The notes under the pieces: model-generated
What the model was told of the DNA's origin: nothing
Database searches by the model: none
The model's input: the letters and a program-made list of their open reading frames with translations, nothing else
Shown: positions 13,529 through 24,769 of the stretch, one piece after another
Numbering within the stretch: the first letter of the stretch is position 1
Layout: each line of letters starts with the position of its first letter
Translations under genes and position numbers: made by a program
Assembly (NCBI GenBank): GCA_965153355.1
Contig: OZ231127.1
Span: 70,246,001 to 70,310,000 of the forward strand
Direction: 5' to 3'
Source: Flaccisagitta enflata
Taxonomy: Eukaryota; Chaetognatha; Sagittoidea; Aphragmophora
DNA length: 64,000 nucleotides

Positions 13529-13690
13529 AGATGCGTCATCGCATCTCTATAAGAGGGTCTGTCCGTCGGTCCGTCCGTCCGTCCGTCCGTCCGTCCGTCG
13601 GTCCGTCCGTCCGTCCGTTGGTCCGTCCGTCGGTCCGTTACGCCTCTTCTAATATCACGCAGATGACGCATCTAGTTGCCCGATTGGGCT
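13529..13690 (-). mobile_element. Variant GTCC-rich element with a different stem
   Basis: It starts TTTTTAGATGCGTCATCGCA with palindrome AGATGCGTCATCGCATCT, then CTGTCCGTCGG and a long (GTCC)n run, and ends GATGACGCATCT followed by GGGCTTGTTT. The internal box near the far end carries the same altered arm (GACGCATCT) that pairs with the altered palindrome. This is a compensatory change relative to type A. Confidence 0.7.
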
Positions 13691-13694
13691 TGTT

Positions 13695-14476
13695 TAGGAA
13701 ATAAAAACTTTTAATTCTTGAGGAAACTAAAAGCATTAGTTTTCCTTTCGCGTTTTGTGCTTATCAACCTTAAAAATATCTTCTACAAGAGATAGAAAAA
13801 ATCGTTTAAGATCAATTAGGTAACTCTATACACTTTATTACAGGTTTATTTTGATTGAGAATGTGAGTTTTTCTGAAATGATCACTAGTTATCACAGATG
13901 GTACTTGCTGCACGTGCACAATGCTTTCAAACATGAAGTGTATCTAATAAAGGCAGTCGAGAGGCTGAGCTGTGGGCAGCGCTACCTTGCCTTGGCCAAA
14001 GGTCCAAGGCCCAAGGCCCAAGGCCCCTAGGCCTTTTTCCATCGCAGTGGGCATACTGCGGCCGGAAATTATTACATGGACTTGCACGTCAACACAGCCG
14101 GCAGAATGTAAGAAGCACGAAGAGAACCAACACTCCAGCAGCCGTGGGAAAGAATTCATAAACGCTTGCCATATGTTGGCAGCGCGACATGGCTTTGGTT
14201 TCATCCTATTGCCAATAGTATTGGGCGGACAGGGCTGTGAGGTTGTGTTTTATCCTAACTGTCTGACTGTGGGTATCACGACTCCGCATGTCATCATAAT
14301 CAGCGGACTGTGAGAAGCGCGACCGGGAGACTGTCACTTTTGCCTTGAAATGCGAGCCTTCGTCCATTCAGTCCCTTATTTACTTTGTTTTCTCCTTTCA
14401 TTCCTTCTTTCCTTATCCTCTATCTCTATCTCTCTGCTTATCTTTCATGCTCTTCTTTTCCTTTTATCTTTTCCTT

Positions 14477-14480
<4 letters not shown>
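13695..14480. other. Non-genic; no supported feature
   Basis: A GGCCCAAGG-type local repeat lies near 14000-14035. The 113-residue frame at 13972-14313 has no recognisable domain and is not called. Confidence 0.3.

Positions 14481-14481
<1 letters not shown>

Positions 14482-14536
<55 letters not shown>
14482..14536. repeat. (CT)n tract
   Basis: Pure CT array. Confidence 0.95.
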
Positions 14537-14539
<3 letters not shown>

Positions 14540-14642
14540 CTTTTCCTCACCAGCAGTTTTGCGTCTTGTGTCCCGTTGAAGTGGAGGTTGTTTTTCATAC
14601 AAAAAGGCAAAAAGAGACGCCGACGTCCATCGGAATAAAGGA

Positions 14643-14645
<3 letters not shown>

Positions 14646-14715
<70 letters not shown>

Positions 14716-14716
14716 G
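14646..14716. repeat. (GA)n followed by (GACA)n
   Basis: About 48 bases of GA joined to five GACA units. The same GA-to-GACA junction recurs at 24.3, 35.7, 48.4 and 51.3 kb. Confidence 0.95.
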
Positions 14717-14819
14717 AAAAAGTGAGGTGGGCAGTCATACTGACAGACAGACTACCACTCAAAGACAATAACAGGGTGCGCAGGCAAATCTGCACTGGCT
14801 CAACATTCTAAATCAACTT

Positions 14820-15650
14820 TTAACAAATGGCAAGTGTCATGGTAAGCCAACGTGGACAGAGTGAAATTCATCAAATTTTCATGTTTGAAAATTGAACAAA
14901 ACCATACATCAGCATGTAGCTTACCTGTTATAACATATGAATCCATACTTGGATTTTCTTATAAAAGCACATTTTTCATGCAAATTAGGCTTAAAAACGT
15001 ATTATTGGTAGTTTTATTACTAAATAATTTAGCTAAATACAATAAAGAAATCAATATGACAGTAAAATTCTTATTGATAATGTTCAAGCAATTATGTGTG
15101 ATCATATTTTATTAAGACATTTTCAATTTTTTCTAGTTTTTCTAAAAATCTCTATAAGTACCATTTCTGGCTGGGTGGGCTGTTGGAGAAAAAAAATTTC
15201 ACCCAAGCTCTCATTCAAGCCAGTGATGAGGAACCTTTAAAGGAAGCTTAATGCAAAATTTCAACCAGATTGGACAATTATTATGGAAGTTATGCCATTT
15301 CTTTATTTTTTCATCTGGTAGGCTGGTTGGTCTGGTTGGACTGCATAACATTCTTTAGGTCGCATCAGAGTCAAAACTTGTTAACCGCTCGCTGATAAAT
15401 TATGGCTCAAAGGCTGCGTTACTTAGCTCATTTAGTCTTTTTTTCCGCGAGAAATGAGCCGTCTTGGGCATCCCCAAGACACATAATAGTCAACTCATGA
15501 TTAATTTTTTCCATTGATGTCATCTTATTTATAGTATGGCTTTGCTATGATCTGTATCAGTCTTTTTATTGTCTCATGGCTATATTCTTAAACTGATAAT
15601 CTGCTGAGCTTTGCCTTGCTTTCTGTTATATTTTTCATGAAAATATAATC
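14820..15650. other. Non-genic, AT-rich stretch
   Basis: No gene was seen. An eroded GTCC-type fragment may start near 15357 (AGGTCGCATCAG). Confidence 0.35.
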
Positions 15651-15654
15651 CTAC

Positions 15655-15757
15655 TACCTTCTACCCGTGCCCAAATGCTTGGTTAGCATTTACATAAACT
15701 GCCCCTACCCACTCACACGCAGCTTTGGTAGCGGTGTAACTGGCCATGTTTCAAAGT
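15655..15757 (-). mobile_element. Fragment of HINE-like element
   Basis: Contains the CCCCTACCCACTCACACGC box followed by TTTGGTAGCGGTGTAACTGG, the distal end of the GTCC-rich family. The tetramer tract and palindrome are missing. Confidence 0.5.
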
Positions 15758-16244
15758 GAATCCTTTTACAAAAAGTTGTTTTTAAAAGGTTTTAAAATTG
15801 TTAAAGAGTAGCAATCTGAAATTGCATGATTAAGTAGTTTAAAAAGAACAAAAATACTGTTTTTTGCATGACAGACAATGTTAAATCCTGTCGCAACAAG
15901 CATGTTTTTTATGTAACAAAATAGCCCAAAACAGCTGTCATGAAATGGCAAGTATGCCTGCGTAATGTAACGCAAAATAATCGGGAATAAAGAACATTGT
16001 TATTATGAATCATTTTTCGGTTATTCTGTAACTGTGGCATACCACCTGGAGGGCTTGACAAAATTCTATGCTTCCAGCCAGCAAAGTTTCTCAAGCTGTA
16101 CCTTCCTGTCAGAAACGCGTACAATTTTCGTGCTAGTTTCCCCCTATATCTAGTAAAAGAAAGCAAAACAAAAATATGCACAGTACTATAAAACTATACA
16201 CATTGCCCTGATGTTCCATCCAAATTTGGGACTTTTTGGGTATT

Positions 16245-16555
16245 TTAAGGAAGGGATGAAAGAAAGGAAGGAAGAAAGCGAGAAAAGGAAGGAAGGAAAA
16301 AAAGATAGAAGGAAGGAATGGCAGGAAGGAAAGAAGATAGAAAGGAACATAGAAATGTAGAATTGTTAGGAAAGCAAGATGGAAGAGAGGAAGGAAGACA
16401 GAAATGTAAGGAAGGAAGGGAAGGGAAGGGAGGAAAGGAAGGAGGGAAGGAAGTGAGAAAAGAAAGGGAGGAAGGAAGGAAGGGAGGAAGGAAAGAAGGA
16501 GGGAAGGAAGGAAGGAAGAAAGGTAAGGGAGAAGGAAGGAAAGGAGGGGAGGAAC
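16245..16555. repeat. (GGAA)n degenerate array, left block
   Basis: GGAAGGAAAG-type purine array. A second block lies at 17165-17310, on the other side of the palindromic element. Confidence 0.95.
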
Positions 16556-16572
16556 ACCATCCGTTCAAACTA

Positions 16573-17153
16573 CCGCCAGGTGGTTTTCAGTATTACTCTG
16601 AATTTTCTGCTTGTTTACACTCAATATGGACCTCCTGAACAAGAATCCAGCTTCAAAAAAATCTTTCTTGTGGCGCCTTTTGAAAAAAATCCAAAATTGA
16701 TTGTTTTTTCTCTTATTTTGAAGTCAGAATTTTTAGAGTTGTTAGAAGATCTTTTTAGATAGCATATCTGAATTCCTGATAAAATTTCCTTTCATTTGAT
16801 AGGTCGCACTATATGTTTTTGAAAAGAAATAAAATTTTTTTAAATTTTCAAGCCACAGTTACAAGAAAACGGTGAAGTAAAAGACTTTAAATTTGATCTC
16901 TTTTGAAAAATATATAGTGCGACCTATCAAACGAAAGGAAATTTCATCAGGAATTCAAATATGCTATCTAAAAAGGTTTTCTAACAACTCTCTAGAATCT
17001 GGGTGCAATATAGAATGAAAAATTATCAATTTTGGATTTTTTTCAAAAAGCGCCACAAGAAAGATTTCTTTGAAGCTGGATCCAAGTTCAGGAAGTCCAT
17101 CCTGAGTAAATTCAAGCGGAAAATTCAGAGTAATACTAAAAACCGCCTGGCGG
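16573..17153. mobile_element. Palindromic TA-flanked element between GGAA blocks
   Basis: The ends CCGCCAGG and CCTGGCGG are inverse and flanked by TA (16571-16572 and 17154-17155). The two halves are inverted copies over most of about 580 bp, including AAGAAAGATTTCTTTGAAGC-type segments. GGAA arrays lie on both sides, so it either inserted into an array or arrays grew at its flanks. No coding sequence. Confidence 0.8.
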
Positions 17154-17164
17154 TAATTTGGATG

Positions 17165-17310
17165 GATGGTGGGAAAGGAAAGAAGGCAGAAAGGTTAGGG
17201 AGGGAAGGTAGAATAGGAGGGAGCAAGGAAGGAAGGGAAGGGAGGAAACGGAGGAAGGAAGGGAGGAAAAGAAAAGAAGGGAGGAAAGGATGGAAGGGAG
17301 AAACAAAGAA
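17165..17310. repeat. (GGAA)n degenerate array, right block
   Basis: GGAAGGAAGGGAGG-type purine array following the palindromic element. Confidence 0.9.
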
Positions 17311-17505
17311 GAAAAGAAGGAACTTTATTTTCAATTCAGGCGATTTTAGACATTCTTAAAATCGTTTTAGATTGTAATTATGGTATTGTGTAAATTTATC
17401 ATTCTGTAATTTTGAAATTATGTAGTTTTGTAGTTGTGTAATTGTAAAACGGAGCATGAGACCATTGCCCTGTTTTTGATTCTTTGATTCCCTCTCTACT
17501 GCCTT

Positions 17506-18080
17506 TTTGGGCAGCGGCCCCGAAGGGGACGAGTTGACCTCTGCTCGAGGCACCGAGAAGGACATGGATTGCCGTTCGTTTATCCGTTTATTCGTCCCCC
17601 CTTATCAGGCCCCTCAGGCCTCAAATTTGGCATCTGAGACCTAAAATCTAGCCTCTCAGACCTCAAATCAAGCCTCTCGGGCCTCAAATTCACCAACTTT
17701 TCAGGCCTCAAATCCAGCCTCTTAGGCCTTAAATCCAGCCTCTTAGGTCTCAAATCCAGCCTCTCAGGCCTCAAACCTGGCCTTTCAGGCCTCAAACTAG
17801 GCTTCTTGGTTCTCAAATCCAAATTCTGAGGGCCAGCTATATCAAGCTTCCGATTGACATTCTCAGGCCTTACATCAGCCTTCTTAGACCTCTGTTATGG
17901 ACTTTGAAGGCCTTCAGTCAGCATCTCATCTTGAGGCAGGAAAAACAAAATTCCCCCTGTGTTCTACAGGACATCGTCCCCTTTGGGGCTGCTGCCCTGC
18001 TTCCCCTCACTCCAATTCACAATCACTCAAAGCAGGGCAACGGGTATCGCTGACCACATATTGCCCTTGGGCGACCTGTT
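17506..18080 (-). mobile_element. HINE-like element type C enclosing a minisatellite
   Basis: It starts CTTTTTGGGCAGCGGCCCC with palindrome GGCCCCGAAGGGGAC, then TTCGTTTATCCG tetramer remnants, then a 21-bp minisatellite. It ends with an inverted copy of the palindrome region (CGTCCCCTTTGGGGC), GCTGCCCTGC, and the GGGTATCGCTGACCACAT tail. The start arm reads GGGGACGA and the end arm TCGTCCCC, so both arms share the same departures from other type C copies. Confidence 0.65.
17605..17900. repeat. 21-bp minisatellite AGGCCTCAAATCCAGCCTCTT
   Basis: About 13 degenerate tandem copies of a 21-base unit built on AGGCCTCAAATCCAGCCTC. Because 21 is a multiple of three it gives an Arg-Pro-Glu-Arg-Leu-Asp-Leu heptapeptide frame on the minus strand, which is not a gene. 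Confidence 0.85.
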
Positions 18081-18094
18081 CAATGCATATTCTT

Positions 18095-18662
18095 TCCTTT
18101 TTGGGCAGCGGCCCCAAAAGGGCCAATATCCTGTAGGACACAGAGGTACCGAGATGTCCGTCCGTCCTTCTGTCCGTCATCATAATCCATCCTTAATTCT
18201 CTCCCCTCCTTGGCCTCAGTCCTCCAAGTCTGCACTCCCAGGCCAGGTCTGCCCAGCTGTCACTTCTAGACCTCAATTTAGTCCTTAAGGGCTCGAGATT
18301 CAGCTCTCCAGACCTCATATCTCCCCTCATGGCCTCAAATCAGCCCCAAGACCTCAAATCCGCCCTACAGGCCTCAAATCAGCTCTTTAGGCCTCAAATT
18401 TGTCCTCTAGGCCTCAAGCCTGCCCCCCAAACCTCATATCTACTCTTTTGGACTAAGTTCTGTCCTCCGGACTTCAAATCTGCCTTCAATGACCTCTTTC
18501 CATTTTATCTGACCTGATATACCTCAGGATGTCTCGAAATTCACCCCTGCGACCTACAGGACATTGGCCCTTTGGCGCCGCTGCTCTGCTCTCACTCCAC
18601 TATGTCACTTGATCACGCCAAGCAGGGCATCAGGAACCGCTGACCATGTGCGATCCTTGAAT
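18095..18662 (-). mobile_element. Second type C HINE-like element with a minisatellite core
   Basis: It starts CCTTTTTGGGCAGCGGCCCC, with GGCCCCAAAAGGGCC and TATCCTGTAGGACACA, then GTCCGTCCTTCTGTCCGTC, and then a CCTCAAATCAGCCC-type minisatellite (18200-18520). It ends with the inverse segment CTACAGGACATTGGCCC, AAGCAGGGCATCAGGAACCG and GCTGACCATGTGCGATCC. It lies head-to-tail with the previous copy. Confidence 0.7.
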
Positions 18663-18664
18663 TA

Positions 18665-19019
18665 TTGTTCAACTACAACCTCCCTTTCTTATTTCTTTTT
18701 CACAATATGGTGATTTGTTTGGTATGGTGCTGAAATTTTTAGAATACATTACTTCCATTAAACCAAAAAAATTTGGCATTCCTTAGAGTCCCCGCATGAA
18801 TATAAGTATATGCTCCCAAGCATACTTGACTTCCACTTTTGCGGGATACAACTGTATGCTTCTTTAGTTCAAATTGTACAAAGAGAAATATTGCAAATGG
18901 ATGTTGTAGATTTTTTTGTCAAACGATGGTTTAACTTAGTTTCTGTCTCTTTACAAAACTCAATCCTAAATTTCTTGTACTGCTACCTGTACCCAACCCC
19001 GACTTTTGTTTTGTAGCTA
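18665..19019 (-). other. Probable intron of the VWA/EGF gene
   Basis: Sequence downstream (minus strand) of the donor at 19020-19019. No further VWA exon was recognised between here and the type C elements. Confidence 0.4.
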
Positions 19020-19020
19020 C

Positions 19021-19211
19021 CTGTTCAATGAATCGGACAAATTCCTTGATGATTCCCAATGCAGCATCAAAGCTCTTTTGAGTGACACTTCCACTTGAAT
19101 CAAGAGCAAAAACAACATCCGCGTTTATATGACATTCTTTGGTTCTTTCGCAATGATGCTTGTCCGCATGCAAAGTGAATCCAGGTCCACAACTACAGTG
19201 ATAAGAACCAC
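19021..19211 (-). CDS. Exon: second half of EGF plus start of VWA domain (matrilin-like)
   Basis: The minus-strand exon encodes the end of an EGF repeat (GGSYHCSCGPGFTLHADKHH then C) and the first strand and MIDAS start of a von Willebrand A domain (DVVFALDSSGSV, the DxSxS metal site), to FVRFIEQ. The acceptor is TTTTTGGCAG at 19213-19212 and the donor GTAGCT at 19020-19019. The exon is 191 bases, entering in phase 1 and leaving in phase 0; phase 1 matches the donor of the exon at 19922-20072. The arrangement VWA end, Pro/Thr linker, EGF, VWA is that of matrilin-type extracellular matrix proteins. The rest of this VWA domain was not found in the window, so the gene is partial or its next exon lies beyond the repeat block. 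Confidence 0.8.
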
Positions 19212-19213
19212 CT

Positions 19214-19320
19214 GCCAAAAACAACATCTGCGTTTATATGACATTCTTTGGTTTTTTCATAACCATGCTTGTCCGCTTGCAAAGAGTATCCAGGTCCACA
19301 AGAACAGCGATAAGTACCAC
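19214..19320 (-). pseudogene. Tandem duplicate of the half-EGF exon, defective
   Basis: A direct copy of the first part of the neighbouring exon, offset by 109 bases. It encodes GTYRCSCGPGYSLQADKHGY and KECHINADVVF. Relative to the functional exon the last EGF cysteine is replaced (HGY instead of HHC) and the copy ends in the acceptor of the next exon without a donor. It keeps a plausible acceptor (CAGCAG). It is probably a duplicated exon remnant that is skipped. Confidence 0.7.
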
Positions 19321-19379
19321 CTGCTGCACGATTGATTGATTTTGATATTTACCAAACTACCAAACTTTTTTTGGTTCAT

Positions 19380-19530
19380 GGTCTCCTACAATCAACCCCC
19401 TATTTGGGCAGCAGCCCCTTAGGGGCCAATGACCTATGCTTTCACGGGGTCGCTGCCCTGCCCCCTCCCTCAACTTAGATCACAAATCTAATTAGGCAGG
19501 GAATGGGTACCGCTAACCATCTAACGCTTT
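19380..19530 (-). mobile_element. Short type C HINE-like element without minisatellite
   Basis: GGGCAGCAGCCCCTTAGGGG is followed after a few bases by TCACGGGGTCGCTGCCCTGC and the GGCAGGGAATGGGTACCGCT tail. The two ends are almost joined, so this copy shows the element without its expanded core. It lies in the intron of the VWA/EGF gene. Confidence 0.6.
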
Positions 19531-19736
19531 TGCAGTTTTTTTTAATCAATTTGTACAAGGAAGCTTATGATTTTCACACACAAGGGAGGACTACTCAACT
19601 TTATACACACTTGAGAAAAAGGCTAACCAAGCATTTGGGCTGGAGCAATAGTGCAAAAACCGCCTGTAAACTGCAAAAAAGTTAAGCATTCCTGACCAAC
19701 TGATAGACGGATCAACAGACTAATGGACATTGCAGT

Positions 19737-19883
19737 TAACAAGGCCAGATACACGGCTACCTTAGTCGCGTGCGGGTGGGCAGGGGTGGCGAAAAAAGCA
19801 AAGCATCACAGACCGACGGACGGACAGACGGACCAACAGACGGACAGAGCGGGTTGTAGAGTCGCGTGCACGCGACTAAAAAG
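19737..19883 (+). mobile_element. HINE-like element type A, compact copy
   Basis: It starts AACAAGGCCAGATACACGGC, then AGTCGCGTGCGGGTGGGCAG, a GACGGACGGACAGACGG tract, AGCGGGTTGTAGAGTCGCGT and the perfect palindrome GTCGCGTGCACGCGAC followed by TAAAAA. At about 147 bp it is the shortest complete copy and a good reference for the minimal element. It lies in an intron. Confidence 0.8.
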
Positions 19884-19921
19884 TCGCGTGAATGCGACTT
19901 AAGATGTTTGAAAGGTGTTAC

Positions 19922-20072
19922 CTCCAGTTGAGGTGCAGTAGTGTTGACAACCACCATTTTGAACTTGGCAAGGATCAATTGGAGGAGGAGGAGTGGTTGG
20001 AGGAGGAAGAGTGGTTGGAGGAGTGGCAGAAGTGCAGATTTTCAGGTCCTTGCGGATTTTGTCGCGGAAAAA
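19922..20072 (-). CDS. Exon: end of VWA domain, Pro/Thr linker, first half of EGF
   Basis: The minus-strand exon of 151 bases starts after acceptor TGTAATTACAG-like sequence (AG at 20074-20073) and ends at donor GTAACA. It encodes FFRDKIRKDLKIC, typical of the last helix of a VWA domain, a linker TSATPPTTLPPPTTPPPPI, and the first EGF half DPCQVQNGGCQHYCTSTG. It leaves in phase 1 and joins the exon at 19211 to form a complete six-cysteine EGF repeat. Upstream VWA exons were not found. Confidence 0.8.
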
Positions 20073-20107
20073 CTGTAATCAATAAGGGCGTGTTTCTAGT
20101 GAAGACA

Positions 20108-20398
20108 AACGCGGGGTCATAATATCATTGTGGATGGGTGGGCAGCGGCATCCAACCCCTAGCATCACCCCAACCCCACCCCCAACCTTCCTCCCACACT
20201 CTAACACACAAACACACAATGTAACAATTGCAGCATCATAGATGCGCGTTTTTTGTGTTTTCAACTTGAGTTTGACAGATGGACCAACAGACCAATAGAC
20301 AGAGAGATAGATGTACGGAGAGACTGATGGACTGACGGATGGATGGACGGATGGATGGACGGACTAAGCCTCTCACAGAGTTGCATGTTGGCAACTAA
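20108..20398 (+). mobile_element. HINE-like element type B
   Basis: It starts with the inverse of the TGACCC end (ACGCGGGGTCATAATATC), then GGGTGGGCAGCGGCATCC, later a GGATGGATGGACGGAC tract and AGAGTTGCATGTTGGCAACT. The palindrome is TTGCATGTTGGCAA-like. Similar type B copies are at 46.5 and 63.3 kb. Confidence 0.6.
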
Positions 20399-20454
20399 AA
20401 TCTTGTTCATTCCCGCCAAACGTGTTTACAGCGTGAACGCATATGCACAAATTT

Positions 20455-20690
20455 CAACACTGTCCCACGAGGAAGTGAGCGGAGAGAGTGAGCAAGCCGG
20501 TGAAAGGAGCAAGCAAGCAAAGTGAGCAAAGAAAGTGGAGCGAGCAAAGGGAGAGAAGCGAGTGAATTGAGAGAAGCAAGCGAAGTGAGCAAAGCGAGGG
20601 TAGTGAAGGGGGGTGCTGCAGAGAGAGTGAACGGAGTGAGCGGTGCGAGTGAATGAACAAAGCAAGCGATTGAGTGGCCTGTTAAAATAC
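20455..20690. repeat. Degenerate GAGCAAAGCGAGTGA tandem repeat
   Basis: About 235 bases of loose units built from GAGCAAAGCGAG, AAGTGAGCAAAG and GAGTGAATGA, with 8-10 base spacing. All three minus-strand frames are open because of composition. Confidence 0.7.
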
Positions 20691-20849
20691 GAGATTGTCA
20701 CGAGTGGTCTTTTAAATGGGAAAAAAAGGAGCCTAAAAGTATGAAAAGCGACATTTAGGACTGCTTTCTTTTATGTTCCATACTAAATAGCAACTAAATT
20801 TGTAGTAGATGTATCTCAAGAAAATTCTTACTTTTATTGGTGTATGGAA

Positions 20850-21035
20850 CATCAATGAAAGCAGTCCGTGGGCCCGTGGGTCCGTGGGTCCGTGGGTCTG
20901 TGGGTCCTTGGGTCCTTGGGTCCGTGGGTCCACGGTTCTGTCTGTGGTGAATAAGTTGGAATGTGCATTTCCGCCCCTGCTCACCCTTCTAAGGCTGGTA
21001 TTGGCCGTGTACCTGGCGTTGTTTTCAAACACCCG
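20850..21035 (-). mobile_element. HINE-like element with GGGTCCGT octamer core
   Basis: The tetramer tract is here an 8-base repeat (CCGTGGGT)n from about 20865 to 20935. It is followed by CATTTCCGCCCCTGCTCACC and GGCCGTGTACCTGGCGTTGT, the usual distal end. Confidence 0.65.
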
Positions 21036-21302
21036 TCATATGCTACAGATTTTCTCTCGACATAAGACAACAGGGGCATGCATGATGGGAAGACAAAAGT
21101 TGCTACTTTAAATATGATATAATGAAATGATGCTTTATTCCCCATCATGCAATGTTTACCATGGAAAAAGATTTCAATGTTTTCCTGCTGTGATATCAAT
21201 ATTTTGCTCAGGCAAGAATATTGGTCAAAATCAAATTTGCGCAATTTTGGTATGTTTTCGTTTAAGATAACGAGCATTCAAAGACAACATTTAGTGTTTC
21301 GC

Positions 21303-21400
21303 ACTGTTTTTGGGCAGCGGCCCCAAAGGGCCGATGTCCTGTAGGACACAGGGATGAATTTCCTTACGTCCATATGTCTGTCCGTACGTCCCCCCCTCCA
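21303..21400 (-). mobile_element. Type C HINE-like 5' part
   Basis: TTTTTGGGCAGCGGCCCC, then AAAGGGCCGATGTCCTGTAG and GTCTGTCCGTACGTCC. No matching type C end follows; a type A end begins at 21494, so this is a truncated or hybrid copy. Confidence 0.6.
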
Positions 21401-21493
21401 AGTTTCTCAATTCTCAAATTCCCATTGAATAACAAGGGAAAATAACAAAATGCAAATATCCCATTCAATAATATGGGAAAATGACAAAATACA

Positions 21494-21558
21494 AACGGAC
21501 CGACGGACCGACCGAGCGACAAAGTGGCTTATAGAGTCGCGTAGCACGCGACTAAAAA
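21494..21558 (+). mobile_element. Type A HINE-like 3' end fragment
   Basis: An ACGGACCGACGGACCGACCG tract, AAAGTGGCTTATAGAGTCGC and palindrome AGTCGCGTAGCACGCGACT, then AAAAA. Confidence 0.65.
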
Positions 21559-21703
21559 ACAAGGCCATGTGACCTAGGTCGCGTGCGTTGTTTGTCTTGA
21601 ATTATGGCAACGAATTTTTGCTTATTAAGTCATTGGACAATTCTAATGTTGAAACATAAACGCCTCCGAAAAAAAAAAAAAAGATCAATGCTATGATTGA
21701 GAG

Positions 21704-22806
<1,103 letters not shown>

Positions 22807-22967
22807 ATCGAGGCTAACGATGGACGCGAAATCTCGGTGATAAAGATGTTCAAAATCGTTCAATTTTCCAGCTTCTTGTAAATGAACGCCTGTGCGTCTT
22901 GTAATTCGGCAAAAAGCTATCTCTTTCATAACAAATGAATCAAAAATAACCCAATAGCGTACTGTAA

Positions 22968-23188
22968 ATTTTAGTCGCGTGCTACGCGACTCTACACCCT
23001 GCTTTGTCGGTTCGTCCGTCGGTCCGTCCGTCCGTCGGTCCGTCTGTCCGTCGGTCCGTCACACTTTACTTTTTTTGGGTTTTTGCGCTTTTTGGCCTCA
23101 CTGCTCCTGCCCAAGTGATCAAGTGACCTCAAATACGGCCCCTGCCCCCCGCACGCGACTGGGGTAGCCGTGTATCCGGCCTTGTTCC
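22968..23188 (-). mobile_element. HINE-like element type A, full length
   Basis: It starts TTTTAGTCGCGTGCTACGCG, then CTCTACACCCTGCTTTGTCGG, a GTCC/GTCGGTCC tract, TTTTGGCCTCACTGCTCC, CCCCCCGCACGCGACTGG and GTATCCGGCCTTGTTCC. Its sequence closely matches the copy at 3478-3692. Confidence 0.8.
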
Positions 23189-23258
23189 TAAGGAAAGAAA
23201 ACCAACTGTAAGAGCTGGCCCTCAGCTCCAACGCAGAGGAAGTCCTGTTAAAACCGAA

Positions 23259-23384
23259 CACGCGACTTTAGAACTTGCCATGTTGTTCGATCTGTCGGTC
23301 GATCCGTCACACTTCTGATTTTCTCCTGCCCATGCATCCGCGACTTGGGGGGAGTGTAATACAATGTATACGGCCTTGTTTTTC
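23259..23384 (-). mobile_element. HINE-like element, short variant
   Basis: ACACGCGACTTTAGAACTTG, CTGTCGGTCGATCCGTCACA, TGCATCCGCGACTTGGGG and TATACGGCCTTGTTTTT. It directly follows the previous copy in the same orientation. Confidence 0.6.
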
Positions 23385-23689
23385 CTGGTTTTGATTAATT
23401 CCTCTTTTGATTATCTGCATATGAACTGATGAAGACAAACTTGAGGTCAAACTACAAACGCTTTATGAATAGTTTGATATCTTTATTCTCTTATCTCTCT
23501 GTGTTAACTCTAGAATAGCACGAATTTTTCTCGTAATTCTCGTAAGGTTTTTTTTCATCAAGAATTTAGTCTGGTTTATTTAGGTTGTCAGGGACAACCT
23601 TTCTTAGGTAATGACAACCTGATGCAACGAAAAAAAAACCAGTGGCTGTCGCCAATACTGTGGATCGCGATGTTTAATTTGATTCTTTT

Positions 23690-23945
23690 TATTTCTATTT
23701 TCATTTTTCATTTTTCATTTCATTTTTCATTTTTCATATTTCATTTTATTTTTATTTTTTGCTTTTCACATTCTACTTTTCATTTCTTTTCTTTCTACTC
23801 TTTATTTTTTGTTTTTCTTTTTATTTCCTTTTTATTTTTATTTTTTTTTATATTTCATTTTTATTTCACTTTTCATCTTTCTTCTCTTTTTTTTTTTAAT
23901 TTTCTATATTTTTTAACTGTAATCACAATATTCATTTAAATATAA
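23690..23945. repeat. T-rich degenerate (TTTTTCA)n region
   Basis: Repeated ATTTTTCATTTTTC and TTTTTATTT units. Confidence 0.75.
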
Positions 23946-24069
23946 AAAATTTAGATATAGAAAGTAAATGAAAAAAAAATAAAAAAAAAACCCCAACTAT
24001 AAGTGAATTGCGAAAATTAGTGAACATATCAAGCATTGTGCTATTTGATAGCTGAAAATGTTGTTCCTC

Positions 24070-24453
<384 letters not shown>

Positions 24454-24521
24454 TTCTTTTCTTCAGTATCATCAACCTATCTTTGGTTGGTTTAAATCAG
24501 GCTCATCACTTACACAACTAC

Positions 24522-24710
<189 letters not shown>

Positions 24711-24769
24711 TAGCAAAGGTGAGGACACATTTTTAGTTGAAAAAAATTCAATTAGTGGGAAGAAAACAA

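Noticed and set aside
13972-14313. 113-residue frame as a coding gene
   Set aside because: Biased by GGCCCAAGG repeats at its start and without similarity to any family I can recognise.
17580-17822. 80-residue heptad-like frame (LRPERLD repeats)
   Set aside because: The 21-bp minisatellite is a multiple of three, which gives a periodic peptide without gene context.
18329-18517. 62-residue frame as a gene
   Set aside because: It is a translation of the minisatellite in the second type C element.
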